Assembly: GCA_963580285.1 (NCBI GenBank)
Contig: OY757011.1
Location: forward strand, 162,427,908 to 162,491,907
Origin: Lucinisca nassula
Lineage: Eukaryota > Mollusca > Bivalvia > Lucinida > Lucinidae
Length of the DNA: 64,000 nt
Reading direction: 5' to 3'
Shown: positions 1 to 9,109 of the stretch, piece by piece
Position numbering within the stretch: position 1 is the stretch's first letter
Layout: each line of letters starts with the position of its first letter
Translations under genes and position numbers: made by a program
The notes under the pieces: generated by a model
The model's database searches: none
The model's input: only the letters and a program-made list of their open reading frames with translations
What the model was told of the DNA's origin: nothing

Positions 1-148
1 AAATGTGAGCAGCTTTTGCGGATGCAAAAGCTGCTCACATTTTTTCAGCAAAAATACCAAAATTTACGATATTGTACTTGCTAGAAGAGTTAACAATATG
101 ACCACTAACGAGCTCGTTAAGCTAACGATGCTTTGAACAACTGGGCCC
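1..148. repeat. H4 foldback MITE, partial
   Basis: The right half of an H4 element. It has the hairpin GCAGCTTTTGC...GCAAAAGCTGC at 11-34 and ends GAACAACTGGGCCC near 148. Its left half is off the window. Confidence 0.6.
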
Positions 149-357
149 AGTTGTTCAAAACATCGTCAACTTAACAAGCTCGTTGATGGTGAAATTGTTA
201 ACTGTTCTAGTAAGTACAATATCTAATACAGTGGTATTTTTGCTGAAAAAAAAATGTGAGCAGCTTTTGCAAATGCAAAAGCTGAAGCTGCTAAGCTGTT
301 CACATTTTTTTTTCAGCAAAAATATAAGCATATTTGCCATATCAAATGTTCATATTT
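144..357. repeat. H4 foldback MITE, truncated, head to head with the first
   Basis: Starts at the shared palindrome CTGGGCCCAG and has the same AAATGTGAGCAGCTTTTGC hairpin (253-309). One arm carries a small internal duplication (GCTGAAGCTGCTAAGCTG). It is cut short by the PB1 copy that follows. Confidence 0.55.
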
Positions 358-555
358 TTAACCCTTATCTTGCTGTTCACGACAACCCCTTTCTTTGAAA
401 ACAGTGTAGATCCAGATCAGAAGAAGCCATCTGATCAGGATCTACACTGTTTGGCATTCAGTTTATGAATTTGTAGCAATAAATTACATCAAGAAATTTG
501 ATTGGTTGATAGACAGAAATGGGTGTGGCTTAAATGAGTATTCAGCAAGATAATA
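358..555. repeat. PB1 foldback MITE
   Basis: Begins TTAACCCTTATCTTGCTG. A near-palindromic core of GTGTAGATCCAGATCAG and its complement covers about 400-450. It ends in the TTCAGCAAGATAA arm. Confidence 0.6.
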
Positions 556-636
556 ATACATTAACGACATCATTAGTTTTGAACCACTCGCCCCAGATAC
601 AAACACAGGCGAGCAGATTCCACTAGAGCCCAGCAG

Positions 637-909
637 AACGAAAACACACCTATACAAATACATTGTACACTTTACCGCCGAAAAACCTAAAATTTTTAGA
701 TGAAAAATTGTGATATTTTTCTTATTTCTGCTCTAAAATAAAGATTGTGGGTACTCATAAGAACCGCCACGAGGCGGATTTTACGAGTACCCACAATCTA
801 TATTTTAGAGCAGAAATAAGAAAAATAAGGTTTACCCCTGTAAACCCCAGTTTTGCTTTATTAAAGGGGTTCAAGGGGGTCAAAATTATATAGGTGTGTT
901 TTCGTGATG
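637..909. repeat. FB3 foldback MITE
   Basis: Runs from ACGAAAACACACC to GTGTTTTCGTGATG. The central hairpin is GTGGGTACTC...GAGTACCCAC with a GAACCGCC/GGCGG loop region near 760. The right arm carries the CCCCAGTTTTGC...GGGGTTCAAGGGGG segment seen in other copies. Confidence 0.65.
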
Positions 910-1103
910 GCAACATCTTGACACTGTGATGTTTCCTGCAGTCATATGCCTGGTGTTGAAGCTGTTTTCCCAAATTTAACATTAACCAGCTGATTTTGTT
1001 GTAGGCAATGACACGTTGGCCACAACCAGCCTTCATATGAATGTCAGAGCACTCTCCTCCACTATTATAAAAAGAAAAAAAAGTTTGCTAGTTTCTTGCT
1101 TAC

Positions 1104-1199
1104 CTCGACGATATCAACACTGTATGATGCCTCTTGAAATTCTGGGGAGTTGTCATTTGAATCAAATACTTTCAAAGTGAAATCATGGTATTCCCTTTT
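1104..1199 (-). CDS. Cadherin gene, fifth coding exon (end of EC1, start of EC2)
   Basis: A 96-nt exon, phase 0 on both sides: acceptor TTGTTTCATTTCAG|AAAAGG, donor GTCGAG|GTAAGC. It encodes KREYHDFTLKV, then FDSNDNSPEF, then QEASYSVDIVE. DSNDNSPEF is the canonical DxNDNxPxF calcium-binding linker that closes a cadherin repeat, and SYSVDIVE is the usual opening of the next repeat. This is the strongest single piece of evidence that the gene is a cadherin. The open frame ends here; the following exons (more EC repeats, membrane segment, cytoplasmic tail) were not found in 1-1103 and should lie off the left edge. Confidence 0.88.
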
Positions 1200-1224
1200 C
1201 TGAAATGAAACAATATCAATAGCT

Positions 1225-1528
1225 TTTGCTGGCCTTGGTAGCTCAGTCGGATGCGTGTCTGACTGGTGTTCATGAGGACACGGGTTCGATACCTGCCGGG
1301 GTCGGCAATATTCTTTTGTGGAGATTATGAAATCTTTTCTACGGTCATTCCCTCCCTTCCCCCGATTCAAGAAGGGCAGTTGTCAGTTTCTGGCAAAGAA
1401 TGTGCACTGTACTGGTTAACCGCTTACATATAAGCTTGCCCAGGTAAAGTGTGGATAGGTAAACTGACCGGCTCGAAAATGACCTAAACTAGTGTTGACT
1501 GGGCTGTTAAACTCCAATACAAACAAAA
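1225..1528 (+). mobile_element. SINE-B (tRNA-derived SINE)
   Basis: A tRNA-like head with a box A-type TAGCTCAGTCGGATGCG and a box B-type GGGTTCGATACC, then the body (GAAGGGCAGTTGTCAG...TGTGCACTGTACTGG) and the tail GGCTGTTAAACTCCAATAC. Flanked by an 8-bp target duplication CAATAGCT (1217-1224 and 1529-1536). It starts 25 bp from a cadherin exon. Confidence 0.8.
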
Positions 1529-1587
1529 CAATAGCTATTATTATTAACACACCAGGACTATATAAGTCTATATAAATCTCTTCAATG

Positions 1588-1640
1588 ATGTGGGGGGGGG
1601 ATTAGGGGGGGGGGGGTTTGGAGGGATGTGGGGAGGGGGA
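1588..1640 (+). repeat. G-rich low-complexity tract
   Basis: Runs of 10 and about 13 G followed by further G clusters; could form G-quadruplexes. Inside a cadherin intron. Confidence 0.6.
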
Positions 1641-1814
1641 GAAGGGCCTTATGTGATGGTAAGCCACTAACCATTGGATCCTGCTCTGAGAAGAAATCCC
1701 CAGCTTATCAGTCACTTTTCAGTACTGTTGATTTTATAAGCATTCATATGAATAGGGTTAACACAGTTTAATGGATAACAAGTAGGCCACACCAGGGGAA
1801 AAGGATTTCTCTGT

Positions 1815-2110
1815 TTACCCCCATTGTATGCGGGAAACCCCTAAAGGGGTACCTCGGCAAACAGTGCAGGCTCAGATCAGACATAGAAGCCTCCGTGGTG
1901 CAGTGGTTACGCTACTCGCCTTGTAAACCAGGGATCGCAGGATCGATCCAGGGCTTCTCCAGATTTTCGGATGAGTCTTTAAACCGAGGTCCCGTCTCCG
2001 TATGACCTTAGCTGTTGGTGGGACGTAAAACTAAAACTCACTCAGATCAGACATTACAGAATGCAGCGTCTGATCAGGGCCTGCACTATTTGCTAACAGA
2101 ATTTTCTGTC
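1815..2110. repeat. PB2 foldback MITE split by SINE-C
   Basis: ACCCCTAAAGGGGTACC, then CAAACAGTGCAGGCTCAGATCAGACAT on the left. The complementary arm GCAGCGTCTGATCAGGGCCTGCAC is on the right. A SINE interrupts the loop. Confidence 0.55.
1885..2040 (+). mobile_element. SINE-C, 156 bp, tRNA-Thr-like
   Basis: Bounded by a perfect 14-bp target duplication CTCAGATCAGACAT (1871-1884, 2041-2054). The head CTCCGTGGTGCAGTGGTTA...CTTGTAAACCAGG resembles a tRNA with a TGT anticodon loop and a GGATCGATCC B-box. The tail is GTTGGTGGGACGTAAAACTA. This clean copy defines the family that is also found inside the LTRs. Confidence 0.8.
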
Positions 2111-2156
2111 AAAAATAGAATAAAATTGAAAAAAAAATAAGTGACAGTGACTATGA

Positions 2157-2230
2157 CTAGAAACAAGAGCTGTCACAAGACAGCATAGCTCTCCAATCTG
2201 GAAGCTTATTTGTAAAATGTACAATTAAAA
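2157..2230 (+). repeat. Fragment of a pearl-like element start
   Basis: AACAAGAGCTGTCACAAGACAGC is the kind of start seen at 3603 (AGCTGTCAGAGGATCTGAC). Only the first tens of bases are present. Confidence 0.3.
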
Positions 2231-2246
2231 CTGGCATTTATATAAA

Positions 2247-3469
2247 GGGAATCAAGACAATTCATCGACAAGACAACTCATCGACATGGTTTTTGGAGAC
2301 GATTCATCGACACAATTGATGACAACTCATCGACACCTTTTGAAGACAATTCATCGACACATTTGTTGGAAGGTAATTGGCAATCATAGGTAATTAAGGG
2401 TAATTATGGATAAGTGGTACGTTGTATTGGATTGATCTGTGAGGGGTACAAATACACTGTAGGATAAAAAATTGAGTAATATGATAATCGTTAAGTTTAT
2501 AACTTTATGGCACACGCCGATTAACAAAATAGTTCGCGTAATGATGTAATTGATTGTTTGTCCATGTTTTATATTAACTGGCACGTGCCATCAAAATAAG
2601 TATGAACTAAATACATAAATAAAGAATAAGATGATGTATCAGAATGAACGAAAGAAACAAGACACATAATGTCTAAGAATGAATGAAAGAAAGAAAAACA
2701 GATTGACAGACAGACAGACAAACAAACAGACATTTTAACAATGCATATAAATACTCACCAGTACATACATACATACATATGGACGGACGGGGGGCGGACA
2801 GACAGAGACAGAGAGAGAGAGACAGACAGTTTAAAAACTCATAAAAGCTTACTAGTACAAGCTCATTGTGATTAACAGTCAAATTCCCTATTATTAGCAA
2901 AATTCGAACAACAAACATTTAGGGAAAAATTAAAACGTACATGTAACTCACATAAACGAATATCCAGCACCACTTTTCATCTTTTTTATTTTAATTATGA
3001 AAGTTTTGAATAATATTTGACCAAGTTCCCTATATATTTTCTTTTATAACATGGTTTTAAAATAGAAATTTATTTACGCCAGCCATCCTTTGCGGTTAAA
3101 ATGGTCTCTTAATTGTCATCAATAAGCCAAAATATTGAATCAATATATTCTTATTTCGTTATGTTAATCATAAACCTGATAATAGATCATTTTATTTTCA
3201 AAACATTGTCTTCATTTTGTCAGCTTGTGCATAATTTCAACATAATAAAGTGTCGATGAGTTGTCTTCAAAAAGTGTCGATGAGTTGTCTTCAATTGTGT
3301 AGCTAAATTTACCTCTTTGGTAAGAGCTAGGGACTAACATCCCACATCACAGGTCCTGGTGTATGAATGTCATTTGACGTGTCACCAGTAACAATTCTGA
3401 ATTGTGTCGATGAATTGTCTCCAAAAACCGTAACGATGAGTTGCCTTGTCGATGAATTGTCTTGTTCCC
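2247..3469. mobile_element. Non-autonomous DNA transposon with subrepeat-built terminal inverted repeats
   Basis: A 1,223-bp element flanked by a 7-bp duplication ATATAAA (2240-2246, 3470-3476). The ends are GGGAATCAAGACAATTC and GAATTGTCTTGTTCCC. Inside each end the phrase GACAATTCATCGACA (or its complement) recurs four to five times, so the inverted repeats are themselves tandem arrays (left to about 2360, right from about 3250). The roughly 890-bp core has GACA and CATA microsatellites and no plausible coding frame. Superfamily not assigned. Confidence 0.7.
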
Positions 3470-3487
3470 ATATAAAGTTATTACCAA

Positions 3488-4759
3488 CTATGTCAACAAC
3501 CACTATCTTTGCAAACTGTAGATCCAGATCAGATGGCTTCTGAAGAAGCCATCTGATCAGGATCTACACTGTTTGGCATTCAGTTTATGAATTTGTAGAA
3601 AAAAACTAGAGCTGTCAGAGGATCTGACTATAGCCCCGCTATAGCGCTATCAGAGGAGTAAGACACATTGACTCTAAAAGCTTTTAACCTATCAGGGGAG
3701 CTTTCTTAGTTCCAGAGAAAACTTTAATATTTTTTTTTTTCTTTGCTGGGGAGATAACCCCAAGAGTAATGTTGTTGGCCATTATTTACTTACATCCACC
3801 TAATGTTCATGTTTATACAAAGTTTCAGCTTTCTAGCTTTCTTAGTACCTGAGAAAACTGTATCGAAAATATTTTTCATGGTTTGATGGTTAGAAAAGTG
3901 AAATGATTTTTTTACTTGCAGAAAATATCCTATCAGGGGAGATAACTCCAAGAGTTATGGGCCTTTGGCCATTATTTTGGTAAGGGCCATACATCCACCC
4001 ACTTTTCATGTTCATACAAAGTTTCAGTATTCTAGCTTTCTTAGTTCCTGAGAAAACTGTCACCAAACCTTTTCATTTATTAAAAAAAACTATACTATCA
4101 GGGGAGATAACTCCAAAAGTAATGGGCCCTCGGCCATTATTTTGGTTAGCTCCCTATATCCACCCATTGTCCACATTTATGCAAAGTTTGAGGTTTCTAG
4201 CTTCTTTAGTTCCTGAGAAAACTGTGACCAAACATTTTCATTTAAAAAAAACCTATATTTTCATTTATTTAAAAAACCTATCAGGAGAGATAACTCCAAC
4301 AGTTATGGGCCCTTGGCCATTATTTTGGTAAGCTCCCTATATCCACCCATTGTCCACATTTATGCAAAGTTTGAGCTTTCTAGCTTCTTTCGTTCCTGAG
4401 AAAACTGTGACCAAACATTTTCATTTAAAAAAACCTATCAGGGGAGATAACTCCAAGAGTTATGGGCCCTTGGTCATAATTTCGGTAAGGTCCGTGGAGG
4501 CACCCATTGTCCACGTGTATACAAAGTTTTAGTTTTCTAGCTCTCTTAGTTTCGGGGAAAACTGTGACGAAAAAATAACGGAATAACGGAATTACGGAAT
4601 TACAGAATTACAGAATTACGGAATTACAGAATTACGGAATGACAGGGCAAATCCAATATAGCCCCACTTTTCAAGCGGGGCTATAATTACATCAAGTAAT
4701 CTGATTGGTTCAAAGTCATAAATGGGCGTGGCTAAACTGAATATTCAGCAAGAGAAGGG
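3488..4759. repeat. PB1 foldback MITE split by a pearl-like element
   Basis: The left part 3488-3602 ends GAATTTGTAGAA. The right part 4688-4759 resumes AATTACATCAAGTAATCTGATTGG and ends AGAGAAGGGTTAA. Together they read as one PB1 copy. Confidence 0.65.
3603..4687 (+). mobile_element. Pearl/Helentron-associated-like element with about 165-bp core repeats
   Basis: Starts ACTAGAGCTGTCAGAGG with TATAGCCCCGCTATAG. About five core units follow (CTATCAGGGGAGATAACTCC...TTCCTGAGAAAACTGT). Then comes a (GAATTACAG)n tract (4575-4645) and a terminal hairpin TAGCCCCACTTTTCAAGCGGGGCTA. No target duplication is seen at the PB1 insertion point, which fits Helitron-type insertion. Assignment to the pearl/HINE group is by organisation. 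Confidence 0.55.
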
Positions 4760-4763
4760 TTAA

Positions 4764-5400
4764 TATGTAACATCAGTCTAAGAAGAAACCAAATCCATCT
4801 AGTGGTTTTAGAGATAAATATAATGCAATGAAAAACTTTAACCCTTCTCTTGTTGAATATTCATTTTAGCCACAACCATCTCTGCCTTTGAACCAATCAG
4901 ATTACTTGATGTCATTTATTCCTACAAATTCATAAACTGAATGTCAAATTGTGTAGATCCTGATCAGATGGCTTCATCAGAAGCCATCTGATCTGGATCT
5001 ACACTGTTTTCAAAGATAGGGGTTGTCGTGAACAGCAAGATAAGGGATAACCAAAAACTTCAACATAAAATTTCTAAGTCTGTGACCTTGACCTCAAGTC
5101 ACTGAAGGCATGGGGCTGGTACTGTGTAAAACTTTAGACCAATAGACCAATATGTAACATCAGTTTAAGAAGTAACTAGATCCCACAAATGGTTTTAGAG
5201 ATATAGAGCAGCAGAAAACTTTAACCAAAAACTTCAACTTAAAATTTCTAAGTCCGTGACCTTGACCTCAAGTCACTGAGAGGGGCGGGGATAATACTGT
5301 GCAAAACTTTAGACCAATATGTAACATCAGTCCATGTTACTAAATCCATCAAGTGGCTTTAGAGATATAGAGCAATAGAAAACTTTAATCGAAAACTTTG
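4764..5400 (+). repeat. Tandem units of about 165 bp
   Basis: Repeats of TAACATCAGT...TTTAGAGATA...GAAAACTTTAACC...TCTAAGTCCGTGACCTTGACCTC. Three diverged units; the first is interrupted by PB1 at 4842. Confidence 0.55.
4842..5046. mobile_element. PB1 MITE with a demonstrable empty site
   Basis: Inserted at TTAA (4838-4841; the right copy is mutated to ATAA at 5047-5050). The neighbouring tandem unit at 5216-5235 shows the uninterrupted sequence AACTTTAACCAAAAACTTC. This directly supports TTAA-specific, piggyBac-type insertion of PB1. Confidence 0.75.
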
Positions 5401-5885
5401 AGTGACGTACCTGGAAACGTATATGCCCAGGCCAGTGTCACTGCTATAGCTCTTCTGTACTTTGGTACAGGCGAGCTAAAAATAGTCAGTGAAAAAGTCC
5501 ATGATGATATTTTCCCACACCACTTTATGGTAATGTCCATATATGAATGTACACCATCAAGAATGAAATGTTCTTGAATAATTCTTTGAATGTTTTGAGT
5601 ACTACTTTGCAGTATTTTGCCACTTTGAAAAGCACCAACCACCTCATCATGACTGCATACAGCAAAACCTCAAGTAATGGTCACCTCTCTTTAGCGGTTA
5701 CCACTCTTCAGCAGCCACAATAATTCTTCTCAAAACATTTTGCTATGTATTTACCTCTACTCAGTAGCCACCTCTCTCTTCCAGCCAGCAGCCACATAAC
5801 TAAATCTAAATTCCCTCAATTAAACTGCCAGAGTTAACTTGACTGCCGAAAATTAAAAGTAACTATAGAAATAATATAAGAATCT

Positions 5886-6018
5886 TTCATGGGTATTAGG
5901 GGTGGATGAAAAATTCGGCCCAAGGGTCACTGTCCGGCATCATGAGGCTTGCAGAGTGATGCCGGACAGTGATCCCAAGGGACAGATTTTTCTATCCACC
6001 CCTCACACCCATGTAGGG
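5886..6018. repeat. Foldback repeat
   Basis: GGGTGGATGAAAAATTCGGCCC...TCACTGTCCGGCATC pairs with GATGCCGGACAGTGA...TCTATCCACCCC. Confidence 0.6.
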
Positions 6019-6248
6019 TTCTTTTTCTTGCATACCTTCCATTGCTGAGTCGGTTGCCGATGTCCGCCATATTGTGATGACAATACAGTGACGTTTAGTG
6101 ACATCACGTAATGTGTTGTGCAGTCAACTTTAATGACAGCACATATGAAGGCCTATTCAACCAGTACATTTATCAAACACGCAAGAATATTCTACTTTGG
6201 GTAAGAACACCAGGGTTAGAACAGAATAGCATTCGAGTATCACTTTAA

Positions 6249-6731
6249 AGGTGCATTATTGAGCTATCTGGAAAAAATGCTTCCAAAAATAAAATACATA
6301 TAGCCGTTTTTTTTCTTTAAAACAATACAAATGAATGCATTTTATGCAAAAATGCGAAAAATTATGATAAGTAAACGAGTTTGAGAGGGATTCCCTAACT
6401 AGGTTTCCAACACTAGTTGGATCTATTTTAATTTGTGACAAAAATAGAATCCCCATATATGACGTTATGCGACTTCCTTTTTGGCTTTGTTTGCTTAGGC
6501 CATGCCTGAATCGGAAAAAATATGATGCTGAATACCATGCCATAAGTAACGACACTCAGAGACGATACTGTCGCCATGTATGTGTAAAGTGAAACACGAA
6601 TGAAAACAACCATTTTCACAAAGTTCTGAAGCTGTATTTGGCTCCAAAAGTGTACACATGACAAAGAAGTACGCAATGAAGATAAAAACCAGAAAAAAAA
6701 ATTTGAGACCCGGTAGCTCAATAATGCACCT
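6249..6731. mobile_element. 483-bp piggyBac-type MITE (TTAA site)
   Basis: Perfect 18-bp inverted ends AGGTGCATTATTGAGCTA / TAGCTCAATAATGCACCT, each bordered by TTAA (6245-6248, 6732-6735). The interior shows no transposase. Confidence 0.75.
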
Positions 6732-6783
6732 TTAAATAATATGTTATCAATGAAGACAAAAATAAATGACACCTCTCCATCAT

Positions 6784-7010
6784 TTAACCCTTTTTTGCAC
6801 GAACTGGAATCTTCCTCCATATGTATAGCCGGAGTCCATTCCAAAATATAGGGGTGTCAGGATGTGTTTTCATCAAAATTTATTTAGAAAATGACAACAT
6901 TTAGCAAACAGTGGAGGCCCTGATCAGACGCCACATTATGCGGCGTCTGATCTCAGCGTGCACTGTTTGCCAAGGTGCCCCTTAAGGGGTTTCTGGTAGT
7001 GAATGGGTTA
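6784..7010. repeat. PB2 foldback MITE
   Basis: TTAACCCTTTTTTGCACG... to ...TGGTAGTGAATGGGTTA, with the core CCCTGATCAGACGCC/GGCGTCTGATC. Confidence 0.65.
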
Positions 7011-7173
7011 TATTTCTTTTACATCCATATTGCACTCTCTTCAGTTATCTGTCTGTATCAGACCCAAATCATCTCAAGACATTTCCCTCTTTTGAACAGC
7101 CACCTCCTTTAAGCAGTTGGCTGCTCAATAGAGGTTACACTGTATATTTTATGAACTTTCTTGCGGAACTTAC

Positions 7174-7254
7174 CTGACCTGTGCTATCGGTATAGGCACA
7201 TAGCAGTGTGAATTGGAACAGAACCAGATCATCACCCTGACCTGCAGTTGCCCC
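7174..7254 (-). CDS. Cadherin gene, fourth coding exon (EC1 strands)
   Basis: An 81-nt exon, phase 0 on both sides: acceptor TTTTTAATTGACAG|GGGGCA, donor GGTCAG|GTAAGT. It reads GATAGQGDDLVLFQF then TLLCAYTDSTGQ. It continues directly from ...EIDRD of the previous exon into KREYHDFTLKVFD of the next, which gives the usual spacing between LDRE and DxNDNxP in a cadherin repeat. The cysteine in TLLCAY is the candidate disulphide partner of the cysteine near the mature N-terminus. A mariner-like repeat ends only 31 bp from the donor. Confidence 0.75.
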
Positions 7255-7326
7255 CTGTCAATTAAAAATAGTAACTAAAATACTAGGAATGTTATGACAC
7301 AAAAATAACATTTTCATACCTACATT

Positions 7327-7420
7327 TCTGTTTTTGTTTGATTTGAGGTTTAACATCCCCTGCAACACTGTACAGGTCATTTTGGAGATGTTGCTTCCAA
7401 TTTTGTGGGACTTTTACCCA
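7327..7420 (-). repeat. SINE-A tail fragment
   Basis: GTTTGATTTGAGGTTTAACATC...GCTTCCAATTTTGTGGGAC, the 3' end of SINE-A in reverse. It lies in the middle of an FB3 copy. Confidence 0.6.
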
Positions 7421-7424
7421 ATGA

Positions 7425-7564
7425 GGCGGTTCTAATGTGTGCTCACAATCTTTATTTTGAGCAGAAATAAGAAAAATATCACAAATTTTCATCTTAAAAT
7501 TTTCTCTTTTTTTTTTTCAGAGATAAAGGTTACAATGTATTTGTATAGGCGTGTTTTCTTAATG
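7425..7564. repeat. FB3 half element
   Basis: Right arm only: GAGGCGGTTCTAATG, TTTGAGCAGAAATAAG, GTATAGGCGTGTTTTCTTAATG. Confidence 0.6.
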
Positions 7565-7565
7565 G

Positions 7566-8015
7566 CAAACAGTGAAGATCCAGATCAGATGGCTTCTGTA
7601 GAACAAGTATGACAGCCAGAACTGGGCATGGCAAAGTAATTATGCAGCATGATAAGGTTTAACCCATATCTTGCTGAATATTCATTTAAGCCACAATCAT
7701 TTCTGTCTATCAACCAATCAAATTACTTTATGTAATTTATTGCTACAAATTTATAAACTGAATGCCAAACAGTGTAGATCCAGATCAGATGGCTTCTGAA
7801 GAAGGGGTTGTCGTGAACAGCAAGATAAGGGTTAAACTTGTCCTGCTTAATATAATAATTTTGCCACACATATTTCAGTCAATCAACAAATCAAATTACT
7901 TAATATAATCCAAGTGTTCAAATTCTGAAACTGAATGACAAATAGTGAGGAGCCTTATCAGACTTCTTCGGAGCCATCTGGTCTTGATCTACACTGTTTG
8001 CAAAGGTAGGGTTTA
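7566..8015. repeat. Cluster of three PB1 copies
   Basis: Partial copy 7566-7657, then 7658-7838 and a diverged copy 7839-8015. Each has the GATCAGATGGCTTC-type core and CAGCAAGATAAGG-type arms. Confidence 0.5.
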
Positions 8016-8039
8016 TTGTGGTTCAGCATAATGCTCGCT

Positions 8040-8990
8040 AGTTGAATATGATTTCAAGTCCCAACTAGAATTTGTTTTTCTACAAAAACACAAATTTCTC
8101 CCCCCTTTTTGACCTCTCAGTATGACCTTGATGTTGGAAGTATTGAATTGGGTTTTGTATGCAACACATCATCTAATGAAGGTGAACATTTCTGCAAAGT
8201 AACTTTAAATAGTCCATCTATAAATAAGAAAGATATTGACTGACACAAAAAGCCCCTTTTTTACGTTTGACTTCTAAGTATGACCTTGACCTTGGAGGTA
8301 CCGACCTGTGTCTTGCACACAAAACATCTCATGATGGTTAACATTTCTGCCAAGTAATTTCAAAATCCAGCAAGGAATAAGAAAGTTACCGACTGGACAC
8401 AAAAAAAAGACCCTTTACTGACATTTGACCTTTAAGCATGACCTTGACCTTTGAGGTACCAACTTGGATATTGGGAGCAACACATCGTCTCATGATGATT
8501 AACATTTCTGTCGAGTAATTTCATAATCCATCAAAGAATAAGCAAGTAAATGACTGTACACAAAAAAGGCCCCTTTTTTACCTTTGACCTCTAAGTATGA
8601 CCTTGACATTGGTGGTACAGACCTTGGTCATGCGCATGACACATCGTCTAATGAAGGTGAACATTTCTGCAAGGTTACTTTAAAAAGTCCATCTATAAAT
8701 AAAAAAAGTTATTGACCGGCCCCATTTTTTACATTTTACCTTTAAGTATGACCTTGACCTTGGAGATACCAACCTGGGTCTTGTGCGCAACACATCGTCT
8801 CATGATGGTTAATATTTCTGCCAAGTAATTTCAAAATCCATCAGGGAATAAGGAAGTTATTGACAAAACACGAAAAAATATCCTTTTTTGACCTTTGACC
8901 TCTAAGTATGACCTTGACCTTGAAGGAACCGACCTGGTTCTTGCATGCAACCCAGATTGTGTTTTGAGATGTAAACATTAACATGATTTG
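8040..8990 (+). repeat. Tandem array, about 155-bp unit, six copies
   Basis: TATGACCTTGA recurs at about 8131, 8278, 8437, 8595, 8748 and 8906. The unit contains ACACATCGTCTCATGATGG and ATTTCTGCCAAGTAATTTC. Probably part of the same pearl-like element as the next array. Confidence 0.65.
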
Positions 8991-9109
8991 CATGCAATAA
9001 AAAAAGATTTGTATAAATGTTGCATTATTTATTGAATGACCCACTTTATCTCCAAAGTGGTTATTTTGTGATATTTCTGCTTACATATACTCTAAACATA
9101 CTTTGTGGG

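Larger units (their letters stand above)
5660..7142. mobile_element. Possible mariner-type element filled with other insertions
   Basis: Flanked by TA (5658-5659, 7143-7144). The left end CAGCAAAACCTCAAG mirrors the right end AATAGAGGTTACACTG, and both continue into GTCACCTCTCTTTAGCGG-like segments. The interior holds three later elements (5886, 6249, 6784). The ends are imperfect, so the call is tentative. Confidence 0.4.

Noticed and set aside
755..1036. 93-codon minus-strand frame next to the last cadherin exon, considered as a further exon
   Set aside because: It overlaps an FB3 element, its translation is not cadherin-like, and no acceptor in the right phase leads into it from the upstream exon.
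1233..1310. tRNA gene on the plus strand (GGTAGCTCAGTCGGATGCG...GGGTTCGATACC)
   Set aside because: It is the head of SINE-B with body, tail and target duplication; the same head recurs at 19538, 51694 and 63838. The tRNA-like heads of SINE-C and SINE-E were rejected as genes for the same reason.
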